DNA of 64,000 nucleotides from JAJCYL01 sp963664285 (GCA_963664285.2 CAXXNX010000007.1:1-64000), one strand, 5' to 3'; shown: positions 36,652 to 46,325, counted from the stretch's first letter. A program made the numbers and translations. The notes: generated by a model not told the origin, from the letters alone.

Positions 36652-38199
36652 TTAGTACAAACTGTTTTCTTTTAAAAATTTCTCCCAACTTATTAAATTC
36701 TGACTCTTAAGAACCCTTGGAAACTTGTTTTGCCCCCCTACCTTGCCATTCTGCGTCATATAATCATAAAAAACACTAGGTGGTAATGCCCGGACGACGA
36801 CCTCATTGAGTGCAGAACTTCGTTCAACTCTATAGTCATCATTCAACTGCATTAAGCTAGCATCAATTTTATCTCTCAGATTGTCGCTATTGACATCTCC
36901 TTCAGCGCCGATATACCATTCATGTGACCACATTGTTCCGTTGGAGACACCGGCCACTGCAAATTCCTTAATTGGCACATTCATCTCCTGAGAAACCATT
37001 TCAATGGCCCTATTCATGTTCTCAACGGATAAATGCTCTCCGCAAAGGCTTAAAAAATGCTTGGTTCTTCCGGTAATGATTATTTCAGATTCCTCTATGG
37101 AGACAAATTTTATAGTATCCCCAATTAGATAGCGCCATGCTCCTGCATTAGTTGAAAGTAAAAGTGCATACTCTTTATTTTCTTCAACTTCTTCGATTGA
37201 CAGTGTCTCCGCATTGTCTTTTAGGTTCCCTTCGATATCGAAATTATCTCCATTAAATGGTATGAACTCATAAAAAATTCCATTGTTCAGCACAATACGC
37301 ATTGACTTGGCTTTGGCTTGCGCCTGAAATGCAATAAACCCTTCTGAGGCAAGATAGGTCTCCAGGTAAATCAAAGGTTTAGAAAATAGCCTCTCAAAAC
37401 TTTTTCGATAAGGATCGAAGGATACCCCTCCATGAACATAAATGCTCAACCCAGGCCAAATGTCATGTATGCTGTTAAGATTATTGCGTTCAATGATTCT
37501 CTCCAGCATTATTTGTATCCAGCCTGGAATGCCTACGATAATGCCAATTTTCCATTGTGGTGCTTTTGCTGCAATCTCATCTATTTTTTTATTCCAGTCA
37601 GTGTTCTGAGCGATTTTCTTGCCAGGTTTATAAAAATGTTGAAACCAAAAAGGAAGTTGACTGGTCGTAATCCCCGAAAGATCCCCCTCAAAATAGGTGC
37701 CCTTGTGCAAAAGGTTGGTGCTACCACCTAACAACAAAATGCCTGAAGTAAAGAGCGAATCGTCAATGTTGTATTTTGATAAGGTCAGGATCTGTCGAAT
37801 ACTGGTCTTTTGTATAGACTTGATCATTTCCTCGGTAATCGGAATATGTTTAGATGATGACTCTGCAGTTCCTGAACTAAGCGCAAAAAATTTCACTTTG
37901 CCAGGCCAGCAGACATTGCTTTTGCCATCAAGACACTTATTCCACCATTCTTGGTAGATTTTATTATAATCAAAAATAGGAATGCGCTCTTTAAAGAGGT
38001 TATAAAATTGCTTATCACTACTGCGAAAGCCATTTAGGACTTGATTAAAATTATAGTGATTACCAAACTCAGTACCACGGGCGTGGATCAGAAGTTTTTG
38101 TAGTTCAGCTTTCTGAAGCTCAAGCGAGTTAGAGTACTCCTGCTCCAGGGTTTCCCTGATTTTGATTCCCCTTTTTAAGAGGGTGCCTATGATAGCCAT
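36652..38199 (-). CDS. GH3 auxin-responsive promoter family protein (acyl-adenylating enzyme)
   Basis: This is a ~515-residue ANL-fold adenylating enzyme of the GH3 family. Plant members join acids such as auxin or jasmonate to amino acids; the role of bacterial members is not established. Seen are the ATP motif FALSSGTAESSSKHIPIT, YLETYLASEGFIAFQ (second nucleotide motif) and GAWRYLIGDTIKF, followed by the ITGRTKHFLSLCGEHLS hinge. I choose ATG 38199 (MAIIGTLLKRGIKIRE), which matches the usual start, over a TTG ten codons upstream. Coupling with a LysE-type exporter suggests it makes or modifies a product that is exported. Confidence 0.9.
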   Translation of the reverse strand: MAIIGTLLKRGIKIRETLEQEYSNSLELQKAELQKLLIHARGTEFGNHYNFNQVLNGFRSSDKQFYNLFKERIPIFDYNKIYQEWWNKCLDGKSNVCWPGKVKFFALSSGTAESSSKHIPITEEMIKSIQKTSIRQILTLSKYNIDDSLFTSGILLLGGSTNLLHKGTYFEGDLSGITTSQLPFWFQHFYKPGKKIAQNTDWNKKIDEIAAKAPQWKIGIIVGIPGWIQIMLERIIERNNLNSIHDIWPGLSIYVHGGVSFDPYRKSFERLFSKPLIYLETYLASEGFIAFQAQAKAKSMRIVLNNGIFYEFIPFNGDNFDIEGNLKDNAETLSIEEVEENKEYALLLSTNAGAWRYLIGDTIKFVSIEESEIIITGRTKHFLSLCGEHLSVENMNRAIEMVSQEMNVPIKEFAVAGVSNGTMWSHEWYIGAEGDVNSDNLRDKIDASLMQLNDDYRVERSSALNEVVVRALPPSVFYDYMTQNGKVGGQNKFPRVLKSQNLISWEKFLKENSLY

Positions 38200-38283
38200 T
38201 AATGATATGAGATCTTTTGCAAACCCCAAAATTATCTATAAATAGCAAGAATCAAATTGGCTGAGATCAACTAATAAGTGCAA

Positions 38284-38325
38284 TTGAAGGATGAAAAAGC
38301 TTTTAAGGGCTTTTTCATCCTTCAA
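38284..38325 (+). repeat. Internal hairpin of IS30 (also at 40259-40300 and 47456-47497)
   Basis: TTGAAGGATGAAAAAGC and its exact complement GCTTTTTCATCCTTCAA are separated by 8 bp, between the left end and the transposase start of each intact IS30. It looks like a device that blocks incoming transcription or hides the transposase start. It is collapsed in the degenerate copy at 25652. Confidence 0.85.
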
Positions 38326-38357
38326 AAGCCTGAACAGTGCAATCTTTGGATTGCAAA

Positions 38358-39362
38358 ATGTCAAAAAACTACACACATCTCAGTATTGATCAAAGGTATC
38401 AAATTGAAGCATTATTGAAAACAGGAGCTACTCAAAAGGAGATTGCCTGTATCGTTCATTTTCACCCATCTACGATCTTACGTGAGCTTAAGCGAAATGT
38501 GGGTTCAAGAGGTAGGGGAGCTGGTGTCTATCGAACAGCAAATGCACAAAGGAGGACCAATCTTCGTCATCAAGAAAAGCCAAAAAGAGTGATTTTCACC
38601 AAACCCATGAAAGACTGGATAGTTAACCGGCTCCAAGAAGATAGATGGAGTCCTGAATTGATCAGCCATCAGGGAAAGAAAACGAGAGAATGTCCACTTA
38701 GCCATGAATGGATTTACCAATGGATATGGGAATGTAAGCACACCAACCACCAGGAGAACCAAGAATACAAACAACTATACACATATCTAAAACATGGCAA
38801 ACGAAGGCGCAAACGAGGAAACAGAAAAGATCGTAGAGGTATTATCCCGAATAGGGTATCAATTGAACAGCGACCCCAGATCATTAACAAAAGGGAACGA
38901 TTGGGAGATATAGAAGTCGATTTAATGATGGGTAAAAACCACAAAGGCTCTTTGTTGGTGATGACAGACCGAGCAAGTCTTTTTACCAGAATCAGAAAGA
39001 TGCACAGTAAAAATGCCGATCAAATGGCCGAAGCTATTGTGGAGGAACTCTCTCAGGATAAACACAAACTGGAAACACTCACTTTTGATAATGATATGGC
39101 ATTTTCTAAACATGAGTTGATTGCTCAATCCCTTGATGTGGATGCCTATTTCACTCGTCCCTATACTAGTCAGGATAAAGGGACAGTTGAAAATAGGATT
39201 GGGGTAATCAGAAGGTTTTATCCTAAGAAAACAGATATTAGATTTGTTACAGAGGAGCAAATCAAAGTTGTTGAAAACAAAATCAATGAACGCCCTGTTA
39301 GAAAATTTAATTACCTAAACGCAAAGCAAGTGCTACAAAGGAAAATTGCACTTATTACTTGA
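38358..39362 (+). CDS. IS30-family transposase (copy 3)
   Basis: This complete transposase of 334 residues runs from ATG 38358 (MSKNYTHLSIDQRYQ); a GTG at 38337 in the same frame could add seven residues. It has an N-terminal helix-turn-helix (TQKEIACIVHFHPSTILREL, with Ser to Leu compared with the other copies) and DDE residues in GDIEVDLMMGK, TFDNDMAFSK and TVENRIGVIRRF. The Ser-to-Leu change is in the DNA-binding segment, so it could weaken binding. Otherwise it is identical to the copies at 40333 and 46419. Confidence 0.94.
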   Translation: MSKNYTHLSIDQRYQIEALLKTGATQKEIACIVHFHPSTILRELKRNVGSRGRGAGVYRTANAQRRTNLRHQEKPKRVIFTKPMKDWIVNRLQEDRWSPELISHQGKKTRECPLSHEWIYQWIWECKHTNHQENQEYKQLYTYLKHGKRRRKRGNRKDRRGIIPNRVSIEQRPQIINKRERLGDIEVDLMMGKNHKGSLLVMTDRASLFTRIRKMHSKNADQMAEAIVEELSQDKHKLETLTFDNDMAFSKHELIAQSLDVDAYFTRPYTSQDKGTVENRIGVIRRFYPKKTDIRFVTEEQIKVVENKINERPVRKFNYLNAKQVLQRKIALIT

Positions 39363-39389
39363 ACTTACATTGTGTTATATCTAATTTTG
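39359..39389 (+). promoter_or_regulatory. Possible hybrid promoter: IS30 end plus yggS -7 box
   Basis: TAATTTTG at 39382-39389 is a perfect Bacteroidota -7 box 27 bp before the yggS ATG. A TTG at 39359-39361, 20 bp upstream, lies inside the right end of the IS30 element. So the -33 element of yggS now seems to be supplied by the transposon. Confidence 0.45.
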
Positions 39390-39416
39390 GATAATAGAAG
39401 ACAAACAGTATAAATA

Positions 39417-40091
39417 ATGGGCGTTGCGGAAAATCTTGTAAAGCTTTCAGAAGAATTAAAACCTCACAATGGCACGCTAATAGCGGTTAGCAAAACCAAG
39501 CCTGCTGAACTGATATTAGAAGCCTATAATACCGGCCATCGTGATTTCGGCGAAAACAAAGTGCAGGATCTGGTCCCCAAATATGATGAACTCCCCAAGG
39601 ACATTCGATGGCACATGATAGGACATTTGCAACGTAATAAGGTAAAATACATCGCGCCATTTGTTCATCTGATTCATGGCATTGATTCTGAGAAATTGCT
39701 TATTGAAGTCAACAAGCAGTCTGAAAAGAACAATAGAAACATCTTTTGTCTGCTGCAAATACACATTGCAGAGGAGGAATCAAAATTTGGCTTTGCTGAG
39801 ACTGAGGCGTTGGAATTTTTAGATTCCGGTCGCATAAAAGATTTTGGTCATGTCAAGATCGTTGGAATGATGGGTATGGCAACATTTACCAATGATAAAA
39901 ACCAGGTTCATAGAGAATTCCAGGCACTCAAAACCCTTTTCGATAAAGTAAAATCAAATTATTCATTTCCAAATTGTGAAATGAACTTCCTGTCTATGGG
40001 AATGAGTGATGATTATCGAATCGCCCTGGAGGAAGGAAGCAATATGGTGAGAATTGGAACCATCATCTTCGGAGAACGAAACTATAAATAG
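39417..40091 (+). CDS. yggS: YggS-family PLP homeostasis protein
   Basis: This 224-residue protein of the PLPBP family has a fold like the barrel domain of alanine racemase but acts in vitamin B6 homeostasis rather than catalysis. The PLP lysine is Lys-26 in LIAVSKTKP. FGENKVQDLVPKY, WHMIGHLQRNKVKYI, GMMGMATFT and LSMGMSDDYRIALEEGSNMV are family motifs. The last binds the phosphate of PLP, followed by RIGTIIFGER. The start is ATG at 39417. IS30 copies lie on both sides: one 48 bp upstream, one 143 bp downstream. Confidence 0.95.
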   Translation: MGVAENLVKLSEELKPHNGTLIAVSKTKPAELILEAYNTGHRDFGENKVQDLVPKYDELPKDIRWHMIGHLQRNKVKYIAPFVHLIHGIDSEKLLIEVNKQSEKNNRNIFCLLQIHIAEEESKFGFAETEALEFLDSGRIKDFGHVKIVGMMGMATFTNDKNQVHREFQALKTLFDKVKSNYSFPNCEMNFLSMGMSDDYRIALEEGSNMVRIGTIIFGERNYK

Positions 40092-40234
40092 AATAAAAAA
40101 ATCCGGTTCTAAATGAATACCGTAGCTCGAGTGTTTAAATCCGAATTTGTTATTCGGGAGATTATTAGAACCAAGAGAAAAAATCAAAGACTTGATAATC
40201 ATCGAGTTATATTTTTTTGTGCTAATTGATATTT

Positions 40235-41344
40235 GCTGAGATCAACTAATAAGTGCAATTGAAGGATGAAAAAGCTTTTAAGGGCTTTTTCATCCTTCAA
40301 AAGCCTGAGCAGTGCAATCTTTGGATTGCAAAATGTCAAAAAACTACACACATCTCAGTATTGATCAAAGGTATCAAATTGAAGCATTATTGAAAACAGG
40401 AGCTACTCAAAAGGAGATTGCCTGTATCGTTCATTTTCACCCATCTACGATCTCACGTGAGCTTAAGCGAAATGTGGGTTCAAGAGGTAGGGGAGCTGGT
40501 GTCTATCGAACAGCAAATGCACAAAGGAGGACCAATCTTCGTCATCAAGAAAAGCCAAAAAGAGTGATTTTCACCAAACCCATGAAAGACTGGATAGTTA
40601 ACCGGCTCCAAGAAGATAGATGGAGTCCTGAATTGATCAGCCATCAGGGAAAGAAAACGAGAGAATGTCCACTTAGCCATGAATGGATTTACCAATGGAT
40701 ATGGGAATGTAAGCACACCAACCACCAGGAAAACCAAGAATACAAACAACTATACACATATCTAAAACATGGCAAACGAAGGCGCAAACGAGGAAACAGA
40801 AAAGATCGTAGAGGTATTATCCCGAATAGGGTATCAATTGAACAGCGACCCCAGATCATTAACAAAAGGGAACGATTGGGAGATATAGAAGTCGATTTAA
40901 TGATGGGTAAAAACCACAAAGGCTCTTTGTTGGTGATGACAGACCGAGCAAGTCTTTTTACCAGAATCAGAAAGATGCACAGTAAAAATGCCGATCAAAT
41001 GGCCGAAGCTATTGTGGAGGAACTCTCTCAGGATAAACACAAACTGGAAACACTCACTTTTGATAATGATATGGCATTTTCTAAACATGAGTTGATTGCT
41101 CAATCCCTTGATGTGGATGCCTATTTCACTCGTCCCTATACTAGTCAGGATAAAGGGACAGTTGAAAATAGGATTGGGGTAATCAGAAGGTTTTATCCTA
41201 AGAAAACAGATATTAGATTTGTTACAGAGGAGCAAATCAAAGTTGTTGAAAACAAAATCAATGAACGCCCTGTTAGAAAATTTAATTACCTAAACGCAAA
41301 GCAAGTGCTACAAAGGAAAATTGCACTTATTACTTGAACTTACA
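40235..41344 (+). mobile_element. IS30-family element, copy 4 (intact)
   Basis: This 1110-bp copy in the same orientation as copy 3 has the 3-bp duplication TTT at 40232-40234 and 41345-41347. With copy 3 it brackets yggS, so the two could recombine and delete the gene or move it as a composite unit. Confidence 0.95.
40333..41337 (+). CDS. IS30-family transposase (copy 4)
   Basis: This complete 334-residue transposase (ATG 40333; GTG at 40312 possible) has the helix-turn-helix sequence TQKEIACIVHFHPSTISREL unmodified and a full DDE core. Base sequence is practically identical to copies 3 and 5, which points to very recent spread. It probably encodes active transposase. Confidence 0.95.
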   Translation: MSKNYTHLSIDQRYQIEALLKTGATQKEIACIVHFHPSTISRELKRNVGSRGRGAGVYRTANAQRRTNLRHQEKPKRVIFTKPMKDWIVNRLQEDRWSPELISHQGKKTRECPLSHEWIYQWIWECKHTNHQENQEYKQLYTYLKHGKRRRKRGNRKDRRGIIPNRVSIEQRPQIINKRERLGDIEVDLMMGKNHKGSLLVMTDRASLFTRIRKMHSKNADQMAEAIVEELSQDKHKLETLTFDNDMAFSKHELIAQSLDVDAYFTRPYTSQDKGTVENRIGVIRRFYPKKTDIRFVTEEQIKVVENKINERPVRKFNYLNAKQVLQRKIALIT

Positions 41345-41654
41345 TTTGTAAGAAAAACTTACAATTGAATAAGGTTTTGCAATCAAACTAAATCACAGTC
41401 TATCAATCTTTTATCTTGGTTCTTTGTTCTCCAAAAAAGTCCTAATGACTTTTTTGTGCTTAAATAATCCCAAAGGGTGCCTATGGGCAAAAAATATTCA
41501 ATAATTAAATTTTAAATTTTTTAAAAAATGAAGATAGGTTTCACGTTAATCCGTTATCAATTGCTTGTGCTTAAACACAATGCTAAGCATTGTATGTGGC
41601 AATTAATCCCAGTCAGAGGCAATAATTGTTTTGAATCGTTTTGATATTGAAAAC
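41345..41654. other. Intergenic with one hairpin
   Basis: About 310 bp without a supportable gene. A symmetric hairpin, AAAAAAGTC/GACTTTTTT at 41433-41455, can end transcription in either direction. The remainder is AT-rich, with a small palindrome around 41578-41596 (ACAATGCTAAGCATTGT). Confidence 0.5.
41433..41455. terminator. Bidirectional terminator-like hairpin
   Basis: AAAAAAGTC and GACTTTTTT are exact complements around a five-base loop, giving A and T runs on both sides. It lies between IS30 copy 4 and the minus-strand membrane-protein fragment, whose transcript it could end. Confidence 0.6.
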
Positions 41655-41865
41655 CTATAGGTCTTCAAGCTCCTCGTCACCAGGCGCTATTCTGTTTTGA
41701 TTGGGACTCCCCATCCTTTCTTCTGCATGATGATATGAGTGAATCGTCTTTTCTGTTTGAGAAAGCAACCACGCCGATATAATGAATGTGATGTGAATTG
41801 CTATTTCAATCAGAATGCCAACGACCGAGTCACCTTGAATTGAACCCCGTATGTCGATGAACGTC
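41655..41865 (-). pseudogene. C-terminal fragment of a small membrane protein, cut by IS1380
   Basis: The minus-strand frame enters from the IS1380 end and reads TFIDIRGSIQGDSVVGILIE, IAIHITFIISAWLLSQTEKT, then a hydrophilic tail ending GDEELEDL and a stop at 41655-41657. One hydrophobic helix is clear. The helix resembles the last one of UPF0114/YqhA-type proteins, but that is a weak impression. No matching N-terminal part is visible beyond the IS at 43491 onward, so the 5' part seems to have been deleted together with the IS event. Confidence 0.5.
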
Positions 41866-41869
41866 TTAA

Positions 41870-43490
41870 CCCGTATTATTCATAGGCCACCAATTTTGGG
41901 ATTAATAATGGGTTGCTAACTATTTTTGATTGGAGTGTATATATTAATTTGAAGATCAACCAGGTTTCTGGATTTCAAAGGACATTAGAGCGTTTTTTTG
42001 TTAGAATTTTTCAATTTTCAGTCAAAGCTCTATTGTGTTCTTATGGAAGAACATTTTTTTGATTAAACCAAACTGTTTAACTGATCGGTCAGTTCACCGT
42101 AAGCAAATCGCCCAGCAGGTATTGATATCTAAAGGCTCTTGAGAATTGTATTGTCAATGATCTTTTCCTTTCTTTCAGGCACGCCCCAACCTTCATCAGG
42201 TAAAGCCGGATATTGTCCACTTGCCATCGTTTAGCAAAGTGGTGTTTTGTTTTGGCAATTAATAATTTAATCTGCCGGAACATTTCATAACAGAGGGTAG
42301 CGATGATTAAACGCATGAAATTGGCCCAGTAGCGATGACAGGAAAGCCGGTCGGAATAAGTCATGTTTTTGAGTTCCTTTATTCGATTTTCACTGGCATC
42401 ACCTCGCTTGACATAAAAATCAAAGTAAATCTGTTGAGCGGTCATCGCTTCAAAGTTGCTCACAAAGTAACGGACATTCATTCCTTTTCCGGTAGACTCC
42501 ACTTTGGCGTACAGCTTTTCAGAACGATCCCAGCTTTTGGCCTGGTAAGTAAACGGGCCAACAAACTCTTGATGTTTGATGATTTTTGAAGCATATTCCT
42601 TTTTTACTTCAATGATAGTCTGTTTGGTAAAAGTCTTTAAAACTTCATTACTACTAATACCTAAACAAAATTGAAGGTCAAACTGCTTAGCTATCCGATA
42701 AAAAGATGCTCCTGAAAAGCCACTATCCGCTCGAATAAGGATCTTTACTGAGGGCAGTTTTTTTCTGATTTTAATGACAATCCTTTTCAATAAGGCCACA
42801 AACCATTTGTTGGAGTGACAATTGCCCGGACGTAGTACTGGTAAAATGACCTGACCGGTGTTCCCGTCCTTAAAGAACAACTCATGGTACATAGTCTGTC
42901 CATAATAGCCATTATACAAACTGAGTTGTTGGGATCCATGAGTAGGGTCATCGGTACCATCTACATCAATGATGATTTGACCAGTCTTCTCTTTCAACTC
43001 CTCTACATAACGGTCTACAAACCATTGACTCATCTGGTAGATCAGACTCCGATCGGCCTTGTTTTCAAATCGACTTAAAGTAGGCTGGGAACATAATCCG
43101 CTATCTAGTACTTTACGGATCACCGGATCCTCTCGGAGTTTTTGTTCGTCATTGCAATCCTGATAGCCCTGCATCATTAAAAACACCCGTTGGCGAAGCA
43201 TTTCTTCATAAGTGTATTCGATAAAAAAGGGGTTTCGATAGTCAGGAATCAGTGCGGCGAAGCTTTTTAATAGACCAGTCTTTCTCTCTACTTTTTCACT
43301 TAACAATATCGCTCCGTCTGAGCTAATCGCTGATGCTGAAAAATCAAATTTAAAAGCTTGTTTCCCTCGATAAAATACGGTATCTTTTTCCTTATATTCA
43401 GGCATAAATTAATTGCTTATTTTGTTGTCTAACTATCTCAATATAAGCAATTTATGCCTGTTTTTTATTGTCTACTATGAATTTTTCGGG
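41870..43490 (-). mobile_element. IS1380-family element, copy 3 (intact)
   Basis: This 1621-bp copy has the family ends CCCGTATTATTCATAG (one change) and CTATGAATTTTTCGGG. The left flank is TTAA (41866-41869) but the right flank is TTAG (43491-43494). The target duplication is therefore imperfect, unlike the two other copies. Confidence 0.94.
42089..43405 (-). CDS. IS1380-family transposase (438 aa, intact)
   Basis: This complete transposase is essentially identical in sequence to 2950-4266. The catalytic aspartates lie in IIIDVDGTDDPTHG and ILIRADSGFSG, and the C-terminus ends FRYQYLLGDLLTVN. The start is ATG at 43405. It can supply activity in trans for the copy with the truncated transposase at 11262-12882. 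Confidence 0.95.
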   Translation of the reverse strand: MPEYKEKDTVFYRGKQAFKFDFSASAISSDGAILLSEKVERKTGLLKSFAALIPDYRNPFFIEYTYEEMLRQRVFLMMQGYQDCNDEQKLREDPVIRKVLDSGLCSQPTLSRFENKADRSLIYQMSQWFVDRYVEELKEKTGQIIIDVDGTDDPTHGSQQLSLYNGYYGQTMYHELFFKDGNTGQVILPVLRPGNCHSNKWFVALLKRIVIKIRKKLPSVKILIRADSGFSGASFYRIAKQFDLQFCLGISSNEVLKTFTKQTIIEVKKEYASKIIKHQEFVGPFTYQAKSWDRSEKLYAKVESTGKGMNVRYFVSNFEAMTAQQIYFDFYVKRGDASENRIKELKNMTYSDRLSCHRYWANFMRLIIATLCYEMFRQIKLLIAKTKHHFAKRWQVDNIRLYLMKVGACLKERKRSLTIQFSRAFRYQYLLGDLLTVN

Positions 43491-43606
43491 TTAGTAATCT
43501 TTCAATGATTGATCTTCAGAAAAACAGGCATTGAATTATTGATAAAATTGACCACTTGTCAATTCAATATTCTCAACAGAAATACCTTTCACTATATTGA
43601 GGGCTT

Positions 43607-45862
43607 TTGTCATTAACCCAAATAATATTGAAGCCTTTTATAAATCCGTTCGAAGACGTCAAAATCGAAAGTCCTTTCTGGAAAGGGGGTATTTACGGCC
43701 TTATTATTTTAATCATATTAATAGCAGGCGTCGTTGGATATCATTTTCGTACCGGCATTAACCCAATCCTTATGGCATTTGCCTGGATGGTATCAACTCT
43801 TTTTACTTTTCCTTTAATTGCCACTCTGGTTAAATGGTTTCATTTAAAATTAATAAGTGCGCTTCCGAGAAGTTTTAGCTACGGACTGGTCACGGCCATT
43901 ATAACCTACTCGTCGTTTCGCTATTTTAGATCCCATCTGCCAAACACATTTTTTGATTTCGATAGCATTATTTACCTGCAGATTGGAGGTATTATTTACT
44001 TTATATTCAATGTAGTTTTATTGGGTTGTATCTGGTATTTGATTGATAGATCATTCACGAAGGAAAAACAAAGGAGATTAAGCATACTTACGATATGCTT
44101 AATTTTAGTAGCAGACATTTATGGAACCTATTGGTTGGCTTCAGAAGGCAGTGCCTTTAAACCTGTTAATACGACCATTTATGGCAGGAAGATTGTTAAA
44201 AACAATGAAATAGAAGATCCCTCAAAACCTGGGACTTATAAATACGACTGCTTTACTTATGGCAGCAGTACAGATTCAAAAAGAAAGGAATTCAGTGAGG
44301 TCCGATTTACAACTCCTACGGTAGATGCCTCGATTTTGCTACCTGAATGGAAAGGAGACAAAGCAAAGTGGAGAAAAAGATATTGGGGTTTTGGGGTTAA
44401 GGAGTTCCCTCTGAACAGTAGAGTGTGGTTCCCTAAAGGAGATGGATCTTTTCCATTGATCCTTATCGTGCACGGTAATCATTCCATGGAATATCACTCT
44501 GATCCAGGTTACGCCTACCTCGGTGAACAATTGGCCAGTCGCGGTTTCATTACTGCATCAATTGACGAAAATTTCATCAATGGTACCTGGTCAGGTGATT
44601 TTCGTGGGAAGGAAATGCCTGCACGTGCCTGGGTTATTGCTTAAGCACCTGGAAGTTTGGAGAGGGTGGAATAAAGATCCAAATCATCAATTGCATGAGA
44701 AAATTGATATGGAGAATATCATTCTTATCGGGCATTCTCGTGGCGGCGAAGCTGTTCCAATCGCTGCTGCTTATAATCAGTTAAAGTATTTTCCTGATAA
44801 CGCTAAAGAAAAATTCGACTTCAACTTTAATATTAAAGGATTAGTAGCAATTGCTCCAACTGATAAGCGGTATAACCGAAGGATTGAGCTTGAGAATATC
44901 AATTATCTCACATTACAGGGTTCATACGACAGCGATGAAGCCAGTTTTTTTGGGTTAAGACAATTTCAAAGGATTCACTTCAGTGATTCCAATCACTGGT
45001 TCAAATCAGGCATTTATATTCATGGCGCCAATCATGGTCAGTTCAATACTATTTGGGGAAGAAAAGATAGTGGTGCACCATGGAACTGGATCCTTAATTT
45101 GGAGCCCATCATTCCAGGCGATGATCAACTTCAATTAGCCAAATTTTTCATATCCGGCTTTGCAGAAATGATTTTTAATGGAAAGTCAGAATACGCACAC
45201 ATTTTTAATGGGAATACACAGGAATGGATCCCCCAAGTACCAATAATCTACAATTACAAAGACTCCGATTATAGGCCGCTGATACTCTTTGAAGACGATA
45301 TTGACATAATGACCTGGGAAAAAGGATCTATTACGACCTTCAATCTGGAAAATTGGAGTGAAGAAGAGCTGAGATTCCTGGATAAAGACACCCAGGGTGT
45401 CAATGGCGTAAAGTAATTGGTTGGGATTATGGTGGTACAATGGAAGGCGACAGTATCGCTTCATATCTCATAAATTTTGACACTGTAGGTGATTTGGTAA
45501 GTAAAGATCAAAGGCTGGTCATTAATATGGCAACCATACCCGACGAGGATGATGAAAAAGAAGAGTTTAAGCTGGATTTTAATATAATTCTGATTGACAG
45601 TATGGGTAACAGTGGGCAATTGAAACTTTCAGAAATTAAGTCCATTATTCCCCCATTGCAGGTACAATACCTCAAGTTGAAAGATGTCAACGATGACATT
45701 TACGGAAATACCTGGGAAGCAGCTTTGGATGATGTCCGAATTGACCTGGATCGATTTGGAGATGAGGTAGATCTTACGGCAATAAAACAGATTGAGTTTA
45801 GGTTCGATCAAACTGATAGAGGAAAGATCTTTATTAATGAAATAGGTGTTGAAGAGAATTGA
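43607..45862 (+). pseudogene. Membrane-anchored alpha/beta-hydrolase, two frameshifts
   Basis: Three consecutive frames make one ~750-residue protein. Part 1 (43607-~44630; TTG start) has five or so N-terminal membrane helices and the beginning of the hydrolase (LILIVHGNHSMEYHSDPGY, DENFINGTWSGDFRGKEMPA). An extra G in TGGGTT at 44629-44634 shifts the frame. Part 2 carries the nucleophile elbow IILIGHSRGGEAV and HGANHGQFN with the likely catalytic His, and loses frame near 45395-45405. Part 3 (QWRKVIGWDYGGTMEGDSIA onward, to 45862) is a beta-rich tail. The substrate is unknown. Both shifts are single bases, so decay or sequence error are both possible. Confidence 0.8.
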
Positions 45863-45917
45863 TTTAAGCAGATCTTCGAGTGATCGTATAATAAATTTGC
45901 CATTCAGTCTAGATTGG

Positions 45918-46325
45918 ATGCTTAGATTCTTAACTACTCTCATGGTAGTAATCATTGCTACCAATGTCTCAGCACAAGTCAATAATAATAACGCTTACAC
46001 AAATGCCGTCTCTATTAGTTCATGGATCAATTTTGAGCACCCTATCATTGGCATTAAATATCAAAATAATTCTTCCGAATTGGGATATTTCGTGAACGTA
46101 AAAACGGATATTCACGAATTCATGGCAATTGCCGGGCCCTCATTCACTGTTATAAAAAATCATAACCTCTACTTCGGAGCAGGGACGTTCGATGGATTCT
46201 TTGCATTAGAAATTGGGGTCTCTATTCAAAGAAGAAAACTGGTCTATGACTTTGGTTTAGATTATGTTCCTACAGACATATATAATTTCTTAGTCCCAAC
46301 TGTGGGCATCGGAATTAATTTTTAA
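45918..46325 (+). CDS. Small outer-membrane beta-barrel-like protein
   Basis: I do not recognise a named family. From ATG 45918 there is a signal peptide (MLRFLTTLMVVIIATNVSAQ), then ~115 residues with alternating polar and hydrophobic strands (HPIIGIKYQNNSSELGYFVN, FGAGTFDGFFALEIGVSIQR). The end GIGINF has the terminal aromatic residue typical of outer-membrane barrels. The open frame extends upstream to 45846, overlapping the broken hydrolase gene, but the signal peptide fixes the start. The IS30 insertion at 46412 lies past its stop. Confidence 0.65.
   Translation: MLRFLTTLMVVIIATNVSAQVNNNNAYTNAVSISSWINFEHPIIGIKYQNNSSELGYFVNVKTDIHEFMAIAGPSFTVIKNHNLYFGAGTFDGFFALEIGVSIQRRKLVYDFGLDYVPTDIYNFLVPTVGIGINF

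Larger units (their letters stand above)
38260..39369 (+). mobile_element. IS30-family element, copy 3 (intact)
   Basis: This 1110-bp element starts GCTGAGATCAACTAATAAGT and ends with TTACTTGAACTTACA. The partly matching inverted ends share TAATAAGTGCAATT. The 3-bp duplication TTG is at 38257-38259 and 39370-39372. It is inserted just upstream of yggS. Confidence 0.95.
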
